Positions 38,173 to 46,679 of a stretch of 64,000 bases of DNA are shown piece after piece. Numbering within the stretch: the first letter of the stretch is position 1; the number at the start of each line of letters is the position of its first letter. The stretch comes from Planctomycetota bacterium (GTDB taxonomy: Bacteria > Planctomycetota > GCA-002687715 > DRQF01), in assembly GCA_020639295.1 (NCBI GenBank), contig JACKGY010000003.1, positions 124,001 to 188,000 of the forward strand. The letters are read 5' to 3'. A model generated the notes under the pieces. The model was not told the DNA's origin. It saw only the letters and a program-made list of their open reading frames with translations, and searched no databases. Position numbers and translations under genes: made by a program.

Positions 38173-39783
38173 ATGAGCGACGTTATCCGGAGCCAGATCC
38201 GTACTGACTCGGCCGACTACAAGGCCCAGGCCGCCCGGATGGAAAGCCTGGTCGCGGACCTGCGCCGGGTGACCAACGAGACCCGGCGTGGCGGTTCGGA
38301 ACGTGCCCGCGAGCTGCACGTGTCGCGCGGCAAGCTCCTGGTACGTGACCGCATCGACCACCTCATCGACCCGGACAGTCCCTTTCTCGAGTTCTCGGCC
38401 CTGGCGGCCCATGGTCTCTATGACGATCAGGCGCCGGCCGCCGGCGTGGTCACCGGCATCGGTCGGGTCGCCGGCATCGAGTGCATGATCATCGCCAACG
38501 ATGCCACGGTGAAGGGCGGCACCTACTTCCCGATGACGGTGAAGAAGCACGTCCGCGCCCAGAACATCGCGCTCGAGAACGGTCTGCCCTGCGTCTACCT
38601 GGTCGACTCGGGTGGCGCCTTCCTGCCGCTCCAGGACGAGGTCTTTCCGGACCGCGATCACTTCGGTCGGATCTTCTACAACCAGGCGCGGATGTCGGCC
38701 GCGGGGATCCCCCAGATCGCGGTGGTGATGGGTTCCTGCACCGCCGGCGGCGCCTACGTGCCGGCGATGTCCGACGAGAGCATCATCGTCCGCGGCAACG
38801 GCACCATCTTTCTCGGCGGTCCGCCGCTGGTGAAGGCCGCGACCGGCGAGGTGGTGAGCGCCGAGGACCTCGGGGGCGCCGACGTCCATTGCAAGATCAG
38901 TGGCGTCACCGACCATCTGGCCGAGAACGACGAACATGCCATCCGGCTGGCCCGGAGCGTGGTCGAGCATCTGAACCGCAAGAAGCGCGTCGACGTCAAG
39001 GTACAGGCTCCCGAGGACCCGCTCTACGATCCGCGCGAGATCTACGGCATCGTCGATCCCGACAACAAGCGGCCCTACGACGTCCGCGAGGTGATCGCCC
39101 GCATCGTCGACGGCAGCCGCTTCCACGAGTTCAAGCGCGAGTACGGCACCACGCTGGTGACCGGTTTCGCCCACGTCATGGGCTATCCGCTCGGCATCGT
39201 CGCCAACAACGGCGTCCTGTTCTCGGAGTCGGCCCAGAAGGCGGCGCACTTCATCCAGCTCTGCGGTCAACGGCGGGTGCCGCTGCTCTTCCTGCAGAAC
39301 ATCACCGGCTTCATGGTGGGGCGGCGCTACGAGAACGGCGGCATCGCCCGCGACGGGGCCAAGATGGTCCAGGCCGTCGCCACCGTGGGCGTGCCGCGAC
39401 TCACGATGATCATCGGTGGCTCTTTCGGAGCCGGCAACTACGGCATGTGCGGACGGGCCTACGATCCGCGGATGCTCTACATGTGGCCCAACGCCCGCAT
39501 CTCGGTGATGGGCGGCGAACAGGCGGCGAGCGTGTTGACCACGGTGAAGAAGGACCAGCTCGAACGCGAGGGCAAGGAGCTTCCGGCCGCGGACGAGGCG
39601 GAGATGCGCCGGCCGATCCTGGCCAAGTACGACAGCGAGGGTCATCCCTATTACAGCAGCGCCCGGATCTGGGACGACGGCATCATCGACCCGGCCGAGT
39701 CGCGCAAGGTTCTCGGGCTGTCCCTCTCCGCGGTGCTGAATGCGCCGGTGGTGGACTCCCGTTTCGCCGTCTTCCGGATGTGA
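38173..39783 (+). CDS. Methylcrotonyl-CoA carboxylase-type carboxyltransferase (beta) subunit
   Basis: The 536-residue protein belongs to the acyl-CoA carboxyltransferases. VSRGKLLVRDRIDHLIDPD near residue 50, YLVDSGGAFLPLQDEVFPD, VMGSCTAGGAYVPAMSDE with the N-half oxyanion Gly pair, and IIGGSFGAGNYGMCGRAY in the C-half fit the methylcrotonyl-CoA/geranyl-CoA group better than propionyl-CoA enzymes. It moves CO2 from biotin to 3-methylcrotonyl-CoA in leucine breakdown. The operon adds an enoyl-CoA hydratase, biotin carboxylase and biotin carrier, as in liu/mcc clusters, but isovaleryl-CoA dehydrogenase and HMG-CoA lyase are not in the window. Substrate is therefore likely but not proven. Confidence 0.88.
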   Translation: MSDVIRSQIRTDSADYKAQAARMESLVADLRRVTNETRRGGSERARELHVSRGKLLVRDRIDHLIDPDSPFLEFSALAAHGLYDDQAPAAGVVTGIGRVAGIECMIIANDATVKGGTYFPMTVKKHVRAQNIALENGLPCVYLVDSGGAFLPLQDEVFPDRDHFGRIFYNQARMSAAGIPQIAVVMGSCTAGGAYVPAMSDESIIVRGNGTIFLGGPPLVKAATGEVVSAEDLGGADVHCKISGVTDHLAENDEHAIRLARSVVEHLNRKKRVDVKVQAPEDPLYDPREIYGIVDPDNKRPYDVREVIARIVDGSRFHEFKREYGTTLVTGFAHVMGYPLGIVANNGVLFSESAQKAAHFIQLCGQRRVPLLFLQNITGFMVGRRYENGGIARDGAKMVQAVATVGVPRLTMIIGGSFGAGNYGMCGRAYDPRMLYMWPNARISVMGGEQAASVLTTVKKDQLEREGKELPAADEAEMRRPILAKYDSEGHPYYSSARIWDDGIIDPAESRKVLGLSLSAVLNAPVVDSRFAVFRM

Positions 39784-39790
39784 TCAAGCG

Positions 39791-40597
39791 ATGACCGAAG
39801 CCTACCAGACCCTCCGGATCGAGCGCGGTGACCAGGGCGTGGTCACGGTGACTCTCGCCCGCGGCGAGACCCGCAACGCCTTCGACGCCCGCCTGATCGA
39901 CGAGCTGCGTCGGGCCTTCGAGGCGCTCGCCGGCGACGCCGATCTGCGGGCGGTCATCCTGCGCGGCGAGGGCAAGGCCTTCTGCGCCGGCGCCGACCTC
40001 AACTGGATGCGGGCCAGCGCCGCCCTGAGCGAGGCCGAGAACGAGGCCGGCGCCCGCGAGATGGCGGCGATGTTCGCGGCCGTCGCCTCCTGCCCGGTGC
40101 CGGTGATCGCGGTCGTTCACGGCCATGCCCTCGGCGGCGGTGCCGGCCTGGTGGCGGCGGCCGACGTCGCTCTCGGCACGGCCGGCGCCAGGTTCGGCTT
40201 CACCGAGGTCCTCCTCGGCATCATCCCGGCGGTCATCTCGCCCTACGTCCTGCGCAAATTGAGCCAGACCCAGGCGCGACGCTACTTCGTCACTGGCGAG
40301 ATCTTCGACGGCCGCGAGGCCGAGCGCATCGGGCTCCTGCAGAAGTGCCTCGCCGACGAGGCAAGCCTCGAGGCGGAGGTCGCCGCGATGGTGACGGCGC
40401 TCATGCGCGCCGGTCCCGCGGCGAGTCGCGAGGCCAAGAAGCTGGTGGCGGCGGTCGCCGGACTCGAGCCGGAACGGGCCACCGACCTGACCGCGCCCTG
40501 GATCGCCCGGATCCGCGGCAGCACCGAGGGCCAGGAGGGCATGGCCGCCTTCCTCGGCAAGCGCAGGGCCGCCTGGGTCCCGGAGGAGTCGGCATGA
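39791..40597 (+). CDS. Enoyl-CoA hydratase, probable methylglutaconyl-CoA hydratase
   Basis: The 268-residue crotonase starts at the ATG at 39791, seven bases after the previous stop. The CoA-binding and oxyanion block is RGEGKAFCAGADLNWM, where FCAGADLNWM is typical of LiuC/AUH-type methylglutaconyl-CoA hydratases. HGHALGGGAGLVAAADVAL and FGFTEVLLGIIPAVISPYV carry the second oxyanion Gly and the catalytic Glu region. It would hydrate the product of the carboxylase to HMG-CoA. It lies between the two carboxylase subunit genes and overlaps the next gene by four bases (ATGA), strong evidence of a common pathway. Confidence 0.88.
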   Translation: MTEAYQTLRIERGDQGVVTVTLARGETRNAFDARLIDELRRAFEALAGDADLRAVILRGEGKAFCAGADLNWMRASAALSEAENEAGAREMAAMFAAVASCPVPVIAVVHGHALGGGAGLVAAADVALGTAGARFGFTEVLLGIIPAVISPYVLRKLSQTQARRYFVTGEIFDGREAERIGLLQKCLADEASLEAEVAAMVTALMRAGPAASREAKKLVAAVAGLEPERATDLTAPWIARIRGSTEGQEGMAAFLGKRRAAWVPEESA

Positions 40598-42132
40598 GCG
40601 AGCGGTTCTTCGACAAGGTGCTGATCGCCAACCGCGGCGAGATCGCGGTGCGCGTGATCCACAGCCTGAAGACGCTGGGCATCCGCAGCGTCGCCGTGCA
40701 CTCCGAGGCCGACCGCGGCGCCCTCCACGTCCGTCTCGCCGACGAGGCGATCGAGATCGGACCGGCGCCCGCCCGGGAGAGCTACCTCGATCAGGACCGG
40801 GTCATCGCCGCGGCTCGCGAGAGCGGGGCCCAGGCCATCCATCCCGGCTACGGCTTCCTGTCCGAGAATGCCGAGTTCTCCGCCCGCTGCGAGCGCGAAG
40901 GACTGGTCTTCATCGGCCCCTCGGCCGAGTCGATCCGCGCCATGGGCGACAAGGCCGCGGCCCGGGACCTGGCGGAACGAGCCGGTGTGCCGGTGGTGCC
41001 CGGCCGCAGCGAGATCGCCGGCGACGACGAACTCCTGGCCGCCGCCGACGAGGTCGGCTTTCCCCTCCTGCTCAAGCCCTCCGCGGGTGGTGGCGGCAAG
41101 GGCATGACCGTCGTCCATCGCCGCGAGGACCTGATCGAAGCGGCCGCTGCCGGGCGACGTCTCGCGCGGGCGGCCTTCGGCGACGATCGACTCATCGTCG
41201 AGCGCTTCGTCCGCCCGGCACGTCACGTCGAGATCCAGGTCTTCGGTGACGGCGCCGGTCGGGCCGTCGCCATCGGCGAGCGCGAGTGCAGCCTCCAGCG
41301 CCGGCACCAGAAGGTGGTGGAGGAGTGTCCCTCGCCCGTCGTCGGCGAGGCCCTGCGTCAGCGCATGCAGGCGGCCGCGGTCGCGCTCGCCGAGGCCGTC
41401 CGCTATCGCGGCGCCGGCACGGTCGAGTTCCTCCTGGCGCCCGACCAGTCCTTCTACTTCCTGGAGATGAACACCCGCCTGCAGGTCGAGCATCCGGTCA
41501 CCGAGATGGTCTACGGCGTCGACCTCGTCGCGGCCCAGCTCCAGGTCGCCGCCGGCCAGGGACTTCCGGCCGGGTTCGACGACCTGCGGCCGCGCGGTGC
41601 CGCCATCGAGCTCCGCCTCTATGCCGAGGATCCGGAGCGCGACTTCCTGCCGACACCGGGCCGCGTGCTGGCGATGAAGGCCCCCTTCGGCCCCGGGCTG
41701 CGCTTCGACACCGCGATCGAGGACAGCGGCGAGGTCAGCGCCGAGTACGATCCGATGATCGCCAAGCTGGTCGCCTGGGGTTCCGATCGCGGCGAGGCCC
41801 GGCGGCGGGCGATCGCGGCGCTCAAGGAGACCTTCGTGCTCGGGATCATCACCAACGTCGGTTTCCTGAAGCGCATCTGCGAATCGGAATGGTTCGCGAC
41901 CGCCGACTTCCACACCCGCAGCCTGGATGAACTCGGCGCCGAGGGCGCCCTGCGCCGGCCCCAGGGTCTCGTGGACGAGGTGCTGGCGGCGGCGGTCTAC
42001 AGCTTCGCGCGCGGCTCGGCCCTGCGCGGCGCCAAGGGTCCGGAGACGGTCGAGGCGGAGGGCGATCCCTACAGTCCCTTCGACCTGCTCGGCGACTGGC
42101 GCAGCCTGCCCGCGGAAGGAGAAGGCCGATGA
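40594..42132 (+). CDS. Biotin carboxylase subunit (stand-alone, MccA-like)
   Basis: The 512-residue enzyme uses ATP and bicarbonate to carboxylate biotin. FDKVLIANRGEIAVRVI opens the protein, AIHPGYGFLSENAEF follows, KPSAGGGGKGMTVVHR is the Gly-rich ATP loop, and EMNTRLQVEHPVTEM is the ATP-grasp active site with metal ligands. The biotin carboxylase C domain spans ~335-445. Methylcrotonyl-CoA alpha subunits usually continue into a BCCP domain (~650 residues total); here the chain stops near 512 and BCCP is a separate gene overlapping by four bases. ATG at 40594 sits inside the hydratase stop; the longer upstream frame is the shadow of that gene. Confidence 0.93.
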   Translation: MSERFFDKVLIANRGEIAVRVIHSLKTLGIRSVAVHSEADRGALHVRLADEAIEIGPAPARESYLDQDRVIAAARESGAQAIHPGYGFLSENAEFSARCEREGLVFIGPSAESIRAMGDKAAARDLAERAGVPVVPGRSEIAGDDELLAAADEVGFPLLLKPSAGGGGKGMTVVHRREDLIEAAAAGRRLARAAFGDDRLIVERFVRPARHVEIQVFGDGAGRAVAIGERECSLQRRHQKVVEECPSPVVGEALRQRMQAAAVALAEAVRYRGAGTVEFLLAPDQSFYFLEMNTRLQVEHPVTEMVYGVDLVAAQLQVAAGQGLPAGFDDLRPRGAAIELRLYAEDPERDFLPTPGRVLAMKAPFGPGLRFDTAIEDSGEVSAEYDPMIAKLVAWGSDRGEARRRAIAALKETFVLGIITNVGFLKRICESEWFATADFHTRSLDELGAEGALRRPQGLVDEVLAAAVYSFARGSALRGAKGPETVEAEGDPYSPFDLLGDWRSLPAEGEGR

Positions 42133-42647
42133 AGACGATGCATCTCGAACTCGCCGGCGAGGTCATCGAGCTCGACTACCGCATCGAGGGCAACATGCTC
42201 CGCCTGCGCCGCAAGGGCGCCGACGCCGAGCTGGTCTTCGAGGTGGAGGACCTGGGCTGCGAGCTGATCCTGCGGGCGCCCGGTCTGCGCCGGCGGATCG
42301 CGGCGCTGCGCGAGGCGGATCGCGTCCACCTCGCCGACGCCGGCGAGCCTTTCGTCCTGCGCCGCCACGTCCCCGACCCGGCCGACGCCGGCGGCGACGC
42401 CAGCTCGGCCAATCTGGAGGCGCCGATGACCGGCAAGGTGGTCAAGGTGCTCGCCGAGGCCGGCGCCCGCATCCGCGAGGGCGACGCGGTGATCATCGTC
42501 GAGGCGATGAAGATGGAACACAAGTTGGTCGCGCCCTTCGACGCCGTGGTGGAGAGCATCAGCGCGGTCGAGGGCCAGCAGGTCGACATGAACGAGAGAC
42601 TCGCCCATCTGGTGAGGGTCGAGGACGAAGGGGCACCGGCCAGCTGA
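42129..42647 (+). CDS. Biotin carboxyl carrier protein
   Basis: The 172-residue protein ends in a biotinyl domain (~95-165) with the biotinylation motif VEAMKMEHKLVAPFDA, the Lys in AMKM being the biotin site. LEAPMTGKVVKVLAEAGARI starts the domain. The first ~90 residues resemble the BT/linker domain that in fused alpha subunits joins carboxylase and carrier, here LELAGEVIELDYRIEGNML and following strands. It carries carboxyl groups between the biotin carboxylase and the carboxyltransferase encoded in the same operon. It starts within the biotin carboxylase stop (ATGA). Confidence 0.92.
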   Translation: MKTMHLELAGEVIELDYRIEGNMLRLRRKGADAELVFEVEDLGCELILRAPGLRRRIAALREADRVHLADAGEPFVLRRHVPDPADAGGDASSANLEAPMTGKVVKVLAEAGARIREGDAVIIVEAMKMEHKLVAPFDAVVESISAVEGQQVDMNERLAHLVRVEDEGAPAS

Positions 42648-42686
42648 CTGGCACCGGAAGCCATCAAGAAACCGAGGAGAATCGCC

Positions 42687-43667
42687 ATGAAGACCCCGCT
42701 CCGAGTTGCCGTCACCGGCGCCGCCGGCCAGATCGGCTACAGCCTGCTCTTCCGCATCGCGTCCGGTGCGGTTTTCGGTGCCGATCAGCCGATCATCCTG
42801 CAGCTGCTCGAGATCACCCCCGCGCTGGGCGCGCTCCAGGGCGTGGTGATGGAACTCGACGACTGCGCCTTCCCGCTGCTCCAGGGCGTGGTCACCTCCG
42901 ATGACCCGAAGGTCGCCTTCAAGGACGTGAACCGCGCCTTCCTGGTCGGTTCCAAGCCGCGGGGCAAGGGCATGGAGCGGAAGGACCTGATCCGCGACAA
43001 CGGACCGATCTTCATCGGTCAGGGCAAGGCCCTCAACGACCACGCCGCCCAGGACCTGCGGGTCATCGTCGTGGGCAACCCCTGCAACACCAACTGCCTG
43101 ATCGCCATGTCGCACGCGCCCGACGTGCCGCGCGAGCGCTTCAGCGCCATGACCCGCCTGGACCACAACCGGGCCATCGCCCAGCTCGCCGGCAAGGCGG
43201 GCGTGGCCACGACCGCGGTCGACAAGGTGACCATCTTCGGCAACCACAGCGCCACCCAGTACCCGGACTTCGAGAACGCCACGATCGGTGGCAAGAAGGT
43301 CACCGATGTCATCCAGGATCGCGCCTGGCTGGAGGGCGACTTCATCAAGACCGTGCAGCAGCGCGGCGCGGCGATCATCGCGGCGCGGGGCCTGAGCTCG
43401 GCCGCCTCGGCGGCGAACGCCGCGATCGATCACATGCACGACTGGCAGTTCGGCACCCGGGCCGGTTCTTGGGTGTCGATGGGCGTGGTCTCGGACGGCT
43501 CCTACGGAGCTCCCGAGGGTCTGATCGTCGGCTTCCCCTGCACGACCGACGGGACCGACTGGAAGATCGTCCAGGGTCTGGAACTTTCCGACTTCGCCAA
43601 GGCGAAGTTCGCCGCCAGCCTGAAGGAACTCGAGGACGAGCGCGCCATCGTCGCCGATCTCCTCTGA
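42687..43667 (+). CDS. mdh: Malate dehydrogenase
   Basis: The 326-residue enzyme interconverts malate and oxaloacetate with NAD in the citric acid cycle. VAVTGAAGQIGYSLLFRIA is the NAD-binding turn of cytosolic-type MDH, GSKPRGKGMERKDLI the mobile loop with substrate Arg, VVGNPCNTNCLIAM follows, TRLDHNRA carries the catalytic Asp partner, and FGNHSATQYPD the catalytic His. The group is that of Chloroflexus-unlike, LDH-distant MDH with ~325 residues. GAGGAG seven bases before the ATG supports the start. It is 39 bases after the biotin carrier gene and ends at a strong terminator, so it is probably last in the operon, linking leucine-derived acetyl-CoA to the cycle. Confidence 0.95.
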   Translation: MKTPLRVAVTGAAGQIGYSLLFRIASGAVFGADQPIILQLLEITPALGALQGVVMELDDCAFPLLQGVVTSDDPKVAFKDVNRAFLVGSKPRGKGMERKDLIRDNGPIFIGQGKALNDHAAQDLRVIVVGNPCNTNCLIAMSHAPDVPRERFSAMTRLDHNRAIAQLAGKAGVATTAVDKVTIFGNHSATQYPDFENATIGGKKVTDVIQDRAWLEGDFIKTVQQRGAAIIAARGLSSAASAANAAIDHMHDWQFGTRAGSWVSMGVVSDGSYGAPEGLIVGFPCTTDGTDWKIVQGLELSDFAKAKFAASLKELEDERAIVADLL

Positions 43668-43687
43668 TCCGGTCCGATCAACATGGC

Positions 43688-43726
43688 AAAGGGGGTCCGG
43701 GCGGTCTGCCCGGACCCCCTTTTGCT
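43688..43726 (+). terminator. Strong rho-independent terminator after mdh
   Basis: AAAGGGGGTCCGGGC at 43688-43702 pairs over 15 bases with 43708-43722 around GGTCT, and the arm ends in TTTT. Confidence 0.92.
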
Positions 43727-43828
43727 GTCAGACAGGTCGCGTCGCCAAAAGGGGGGGAATGCCCCGTTCTCGTGGCTTTCCGCTCCTAGGATAGAATGCC
43801 GGGGAATGCGAGCCCGGGGGAGCGGTCC

Positions 43829-44785
43829 ATGCGGATCCTGCTGATCGAAGACGATCGCGACGACGTCGATCTCCTCCTGGAGAATCTGCGGCGATCGGGT
43901 CTCCGCCGCGCCAGGGTCACCGAGGTGGCGAGCCTGAGCGCCGCTCTCGCCGCCTTCGCCGCGACGGACTTCGACCTGGTCCTGCTCGCCCTGAGCCTGG
44001 TCGACACCCACGGCACCGATGGTGTCTCGAAGTTGCTGGAGGTGAATCCTGAGTTGCCGATCGTCGTCCTCACCAACGACCCGAGTCACGCCGGCGAGGC
44101 GCTGCGGCTCGGCGCCCAGGACTACCTGGTCAAGCAGGAACTGACCCCACCGCTCCTCGAACGCAGTCTCCGCTACGCCCGGGAGCGGAAGCGGCACGAG
44201 AACGAGATCATCACCCTCAAGCGAGAACTCGAGCAGTTGAGCGAGCGGCTCGCCGACCTAGCGATGACCGACCCGCTCACCGGCCTGGGCAACCGGCGCG
44301 CCTTCGAGGACACGCTCGACGCCGAGTTGCGCCGGGCCCGCCGGCAGGCGGCCGCGGTAGGTCTCCTCCTGGTCGACGTCGACGTGTTCAAGGCGATCAA
44401 CGACCGCTACGGCCACGAGCTGGGTGACCAGGTCCTGGTGGCCGCCGCGCGCTCCTTCGAGGCGGCCGCCCGCCGCGCCGGGGAGCGGGCCTTCCGGATC
44501 GGCGGCGACGAGTTCGCCCTGGTCGTCGCCTGCGAAGGTGGAGGGGATCTCGCCGATGTCGCCGCGCGCATCCACGAGATCTTCCACCAGCGCCGCCCCT
44601 TGCCCGCGGTGACCCTGAGCCTGGGCAGTGCGATCGTCTCCGGCACCGGTGCCGCGGATCGCCGCCTGCTGATCCGTTGCGCGGATCGGGCCCTCTACGC
44701 GGCGAAGGAGGCCGGCGGCGACCGGCACGTCGGCTATCGCGAGGCGGACTGCCTCGCCCTGGAGGGTGATCTCGGCAAGGTCTGA
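43829..44785 (+). CDS. Pseudo-receiver GGDEF protein (probable diguanylate cyclase)
   Basis: The 318-residue protein has a receiver-like domain (1-115), a short coiled linker (118-145) and a GGDEF domain (~147-315). The GGDEF motif itself (225-229) is intact, with DPLTGLGNRRAF and LLVDVDVFKAINDRYGH also normal, so cyclic di-GMP synthesis is likely. In the receiver the acidic pair (Glu7-Asp8-Asp9), Thr82 and Lys102 are kept, but the phospho-acceptor Asp is Ala54 (VLLALSL). It should not respond to phosphorylation in the usual way. The product-inhibition I-site reads RAGE (216-219) instead of RxxD. ATG at 43829 has GGGGGAG seven bases upstream. Convergent with a PAS histidine kinase gene. Confidence 0.9.
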   Translation: MRILLIEDDRDDVDLLLENLRRSGLRRARVTEVASLSAALAAFAATDFDLVLLALSLVDTHGTDGVSKLLEVNPELPIVVLTNDPSHAGEALRLGAQDYLVKQELTPPLLERSLRYARERKRHENEIITLKRELEQLSERLADLAMTDPLTGLGNRRAFEDTLDAELRRARRQAAAVGLLLVDVDVFKAINDRYGHELGDQVLVAAARSFEAAARRAGERAFRIGGDEFALVVACEGGGDLADVAARIHEIFHQRRPLPAVTLSLGSAIVSGTGAADRRLLIRCADRALYAAKEAGGDRHVGYREADCLALEGDLGKV

Positions 44786-44810
44786 AGCCCGGCCGCGGAA
44801 CCTCGGGCTC

Positions 44811-46304
44811 TCAGTCGTCCCAGTCGGGCTCCTCGATTTCGCCCGGGGTCGCCAGGGGCAGGAGAAGTCGGAACTCGGTCCCTTCGCCGGGGCGGGAATC
44901 GACGACGATGCGGCCGCCCATCTCGCTGACGATGCCGTGGACGTTGCTGAGCCCGAGGCCCGCCCCCGTGTGCACCGGCTTGGTGCTGAAGAAGGGCTCG
45001 AAGATCCGATCGCGGACGCAGTCGTCCATGCCGATGCCCTGATCCCGCACCAGGATGAGGGCCTGCTCCCGGCCCTGGTCGCCATGGACGATGCCGAGAC
45101 CGAGTTCGAGCCTGCCGCCCTGGGGCATCGCCTCCTGGCCGTTGGCGACCAGGTTGAGCAGGACCTGCTGGATGCCGGATCGATCCCCGAGCACGGGGAC
45201 CGGAGCGTCGGGGCGTTCGAAGACGAGCGTCACCTCCGGGCGGATCAGGTGCTCGAGGATGCCCAGCGTGCGTTCGGTCACCCGGACGAGGTCGATCACC
45301 CGCGTCTCACCCCGTTCCTGACGGGCGAAGACGAGCAGCTGCCGGGTCAGGTCGCCGGCGTCCTGCGCTGAGTCGGCGATCTGTCGCAGCTGCTGGCGGA
45401 TGTCCTCCTCCCGCGTAGCGGGGTCGTCCAGCGCGATCTCGGCCAGATTCGCCGCGCCCAGGATCGCGGTCAGGATGTTGTTGAAGTCGTGGGCCACGCC
45501 ACCGGCGAAGCGACCCACCGTCTCGAGCCGGCTCTTCCGGGCCAGCTCGCGCTCCTGTCTGGTCTCGCCGCTGACGTCGCGCTTGATCGCCACGTAGTGG
45601 GTGATCCGTCCCTGGCCGTCCCGGACCGGCGAGATGGTCTGATGCTCCTCGTAGAACTCGCCGTTTCGTCGGCGGTTGGTGATCCGGCCCCGCCAGACCT
45701 CACCGGCCCGGATCGTGCGCCAGAGATCGGCGTAGAAGGCGGCCGAGTGCATGCCACTCTTCAGGAAGCGCATGTTGCGGCCGATGATGTCGTCCGGCGC
45801 GTAGCCGGTGATCTGCTCGAAGGCCGGATTGACGTAGTGGATGTCGCCTTCGAGATCGGTGATGACGAAACCGTCCGCCGACTGCTCGACGCCGGCGGCG
45901 AGTTGGACGAGGTAGCGTTCGCCACCTTCGATCGTGCCGAGCGGGCTCACCAGCACGACGCTGCCGAGCGGTCGACCGCTCTGCGGGTCGTGGAAGGACT
46001 GGAGGACCAGACGGTGCCAGCGGGAGTCGGACCCTGGGCGCAGCAGACGCAAGGTGGCGGTGGTCGTCGGCTGGCGCGGATCGAGTCCCACGAGGGCCTC
46101 GCGGAACCGGCCGCGATCGAGCGGGTCGACGAGGTTGGTGAAGTCGGTCCCGGGCACGACCTCCGGGGCCGGAAAGAGCGTGGGCCTGCCGCCCTGGTCG
46201 AAGTGGAGGATGCGTCCCTCCGGATCGAGCCGGAACAACCGCTCCTGCGGACCGTCCTGGAACTCGGGCGACCGATCGCCTTGTTCGCGCGCTTTCATGG
46301 GCAT
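44811..46304 (-). CDS. Soluble PAS-domain histidine kinase
   Basis: The 497-residue kinase has no membrane segment. Residues ~20-125 look like a diverged PAS domain, and ~133-250 is a clear PAS plus PAC (GVEQSADGFVITDLEGDI, NPAFEQITGYAPDDIIGRNM, HYVAIKRDVSGE). The DHp helix carries the phospho-acceptor His272 in GGVAHDFNNILTAI. The ATPase has LLNLVANGQEAM (N box), RDQGIGMDD (G1), FEPFFSTK (F) and GAGLGLSNVHGIV (G2). This HDFNN type often works with a receiver fused or encoded nearby. No response regulator with a functional phospho-acceptor is encoded next to it; the adjacent receiver lacks the Asp. Confidence 0.92.
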   Translation of the reverse strand: MPMKAREQGDRSPEFQDGPQERLFRLDPEGRILHFDQGGRPTLFPAPEVVPGTDFTNLVDPLDRGRFREALVGLDPRQPTTTATLRLLRPGSDSRWHRLVLQSFHDPQSGRPLGSVVLVSPLGTIEGGERYLVQLAAGVEQSADGFVITDLEGDIHYVNPAFEQITGYAPDDIIGRNMRFLKSGMHSAAFYADLWRTIRAGEVWRGRITNRRRNGEFYEEHQTISPVRDGQGRITHYVAIKRDVSGETRQERELARKSRLETVGRFAGGVAHDFNNILTAILGAANLAEIALDDPATREEDIRQQLRQIADSAQDAGDLTRQLLVFARQERGETRVIDLVRVTERTLGILEHLIRPEVTLVFERPDAPVPVLGDRSGIQQVLLNLVANGQEAMPQGGRLELGLGIVHGDQGREQALILVRDQGIGMDDCVRDRIFEPFFSTKPVHTGAGLGLSNVHGIVSEMGGRIVVDSRPGEGTEFRLLLPLATPGEIEEPDWDD

Positions 46305-46354
46305 CTCGACGTCGAGTCGACCGCCCCCCGCGATCCGAGCTCGACCTGGGATCG

Positions 46355-46385
46355 AGATTAATCGTCAGGATTAGACAATCAAGTG
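46355..46385 (-). promoter_or_regulatory. AT-rich patch, candidate histidine kinase promoter
   Basis: A short AT-rich island lies upstream of the kinase gene. On the minus strand TTGATT is followed after 16 bases by TAATCT, and GATTAATC is a perfect palindrome over the -10 area. Weak match to consensus. Confidence 0.35.
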
Positions 46386-46679
46386 CTATCGGATCTCGAT
46401 CCGGGACCAGGCCAGGCCGCGCAGACGGGCGGCCGCCGCCAGGTCGTCGAGGCGCGATCCCGCGGCGAGGATCAAGTTCGGGCCCGGGCCGACCAGGTCC
46501 AGCATCGAGGCGACTTCGGGACCGGGAGCTTCGAGGATCGGAATGCTGCAGGCCATCGGTCGGGGGGCGGCCGGGGCGAGGATGATTCGCCGCGCCCGGT
46601 GGCGCAGCGCGAGCCGCCCCAGTTCCTCCGGAGCGCAGGCCGCGCCATCGAGGAGGAGCAGGATGGAGAGTTCAGGCAT
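46386..46679 (-). CDS. 97-residue hypothetical protein coupled to thioesterase
   Basis: The ATG at 46679 overlaps the thioesterase stop by eight bases, and the product is 97 residues. It begins MPELSILLLLDGAA and ends RLRGLAWSRIEIR. The pattern alternates hydrophobic strands and helices: LSILLLLDGAA, ARRIILAPAAP, PNLILAAGSRLDDLAAAARL. This suggests a small alpha/beta fold, perhaps Rossmann- or vWA-like, though no known motif is present. It is the third gene of a closely coupled set after a MetE-like protein and a thioesterase. Reality rests on overlap, composition and position; function unknown. Confidence 0.6.
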   Translation of the reverse strand: MPELSILLLLDGAACAPEELGRLALRHRARRIILAPAAPRPMACSIPILEAPGPEVASMLDLVGPGPNLILAAGSRLDDLAAAARLRGLAWSRIEIR

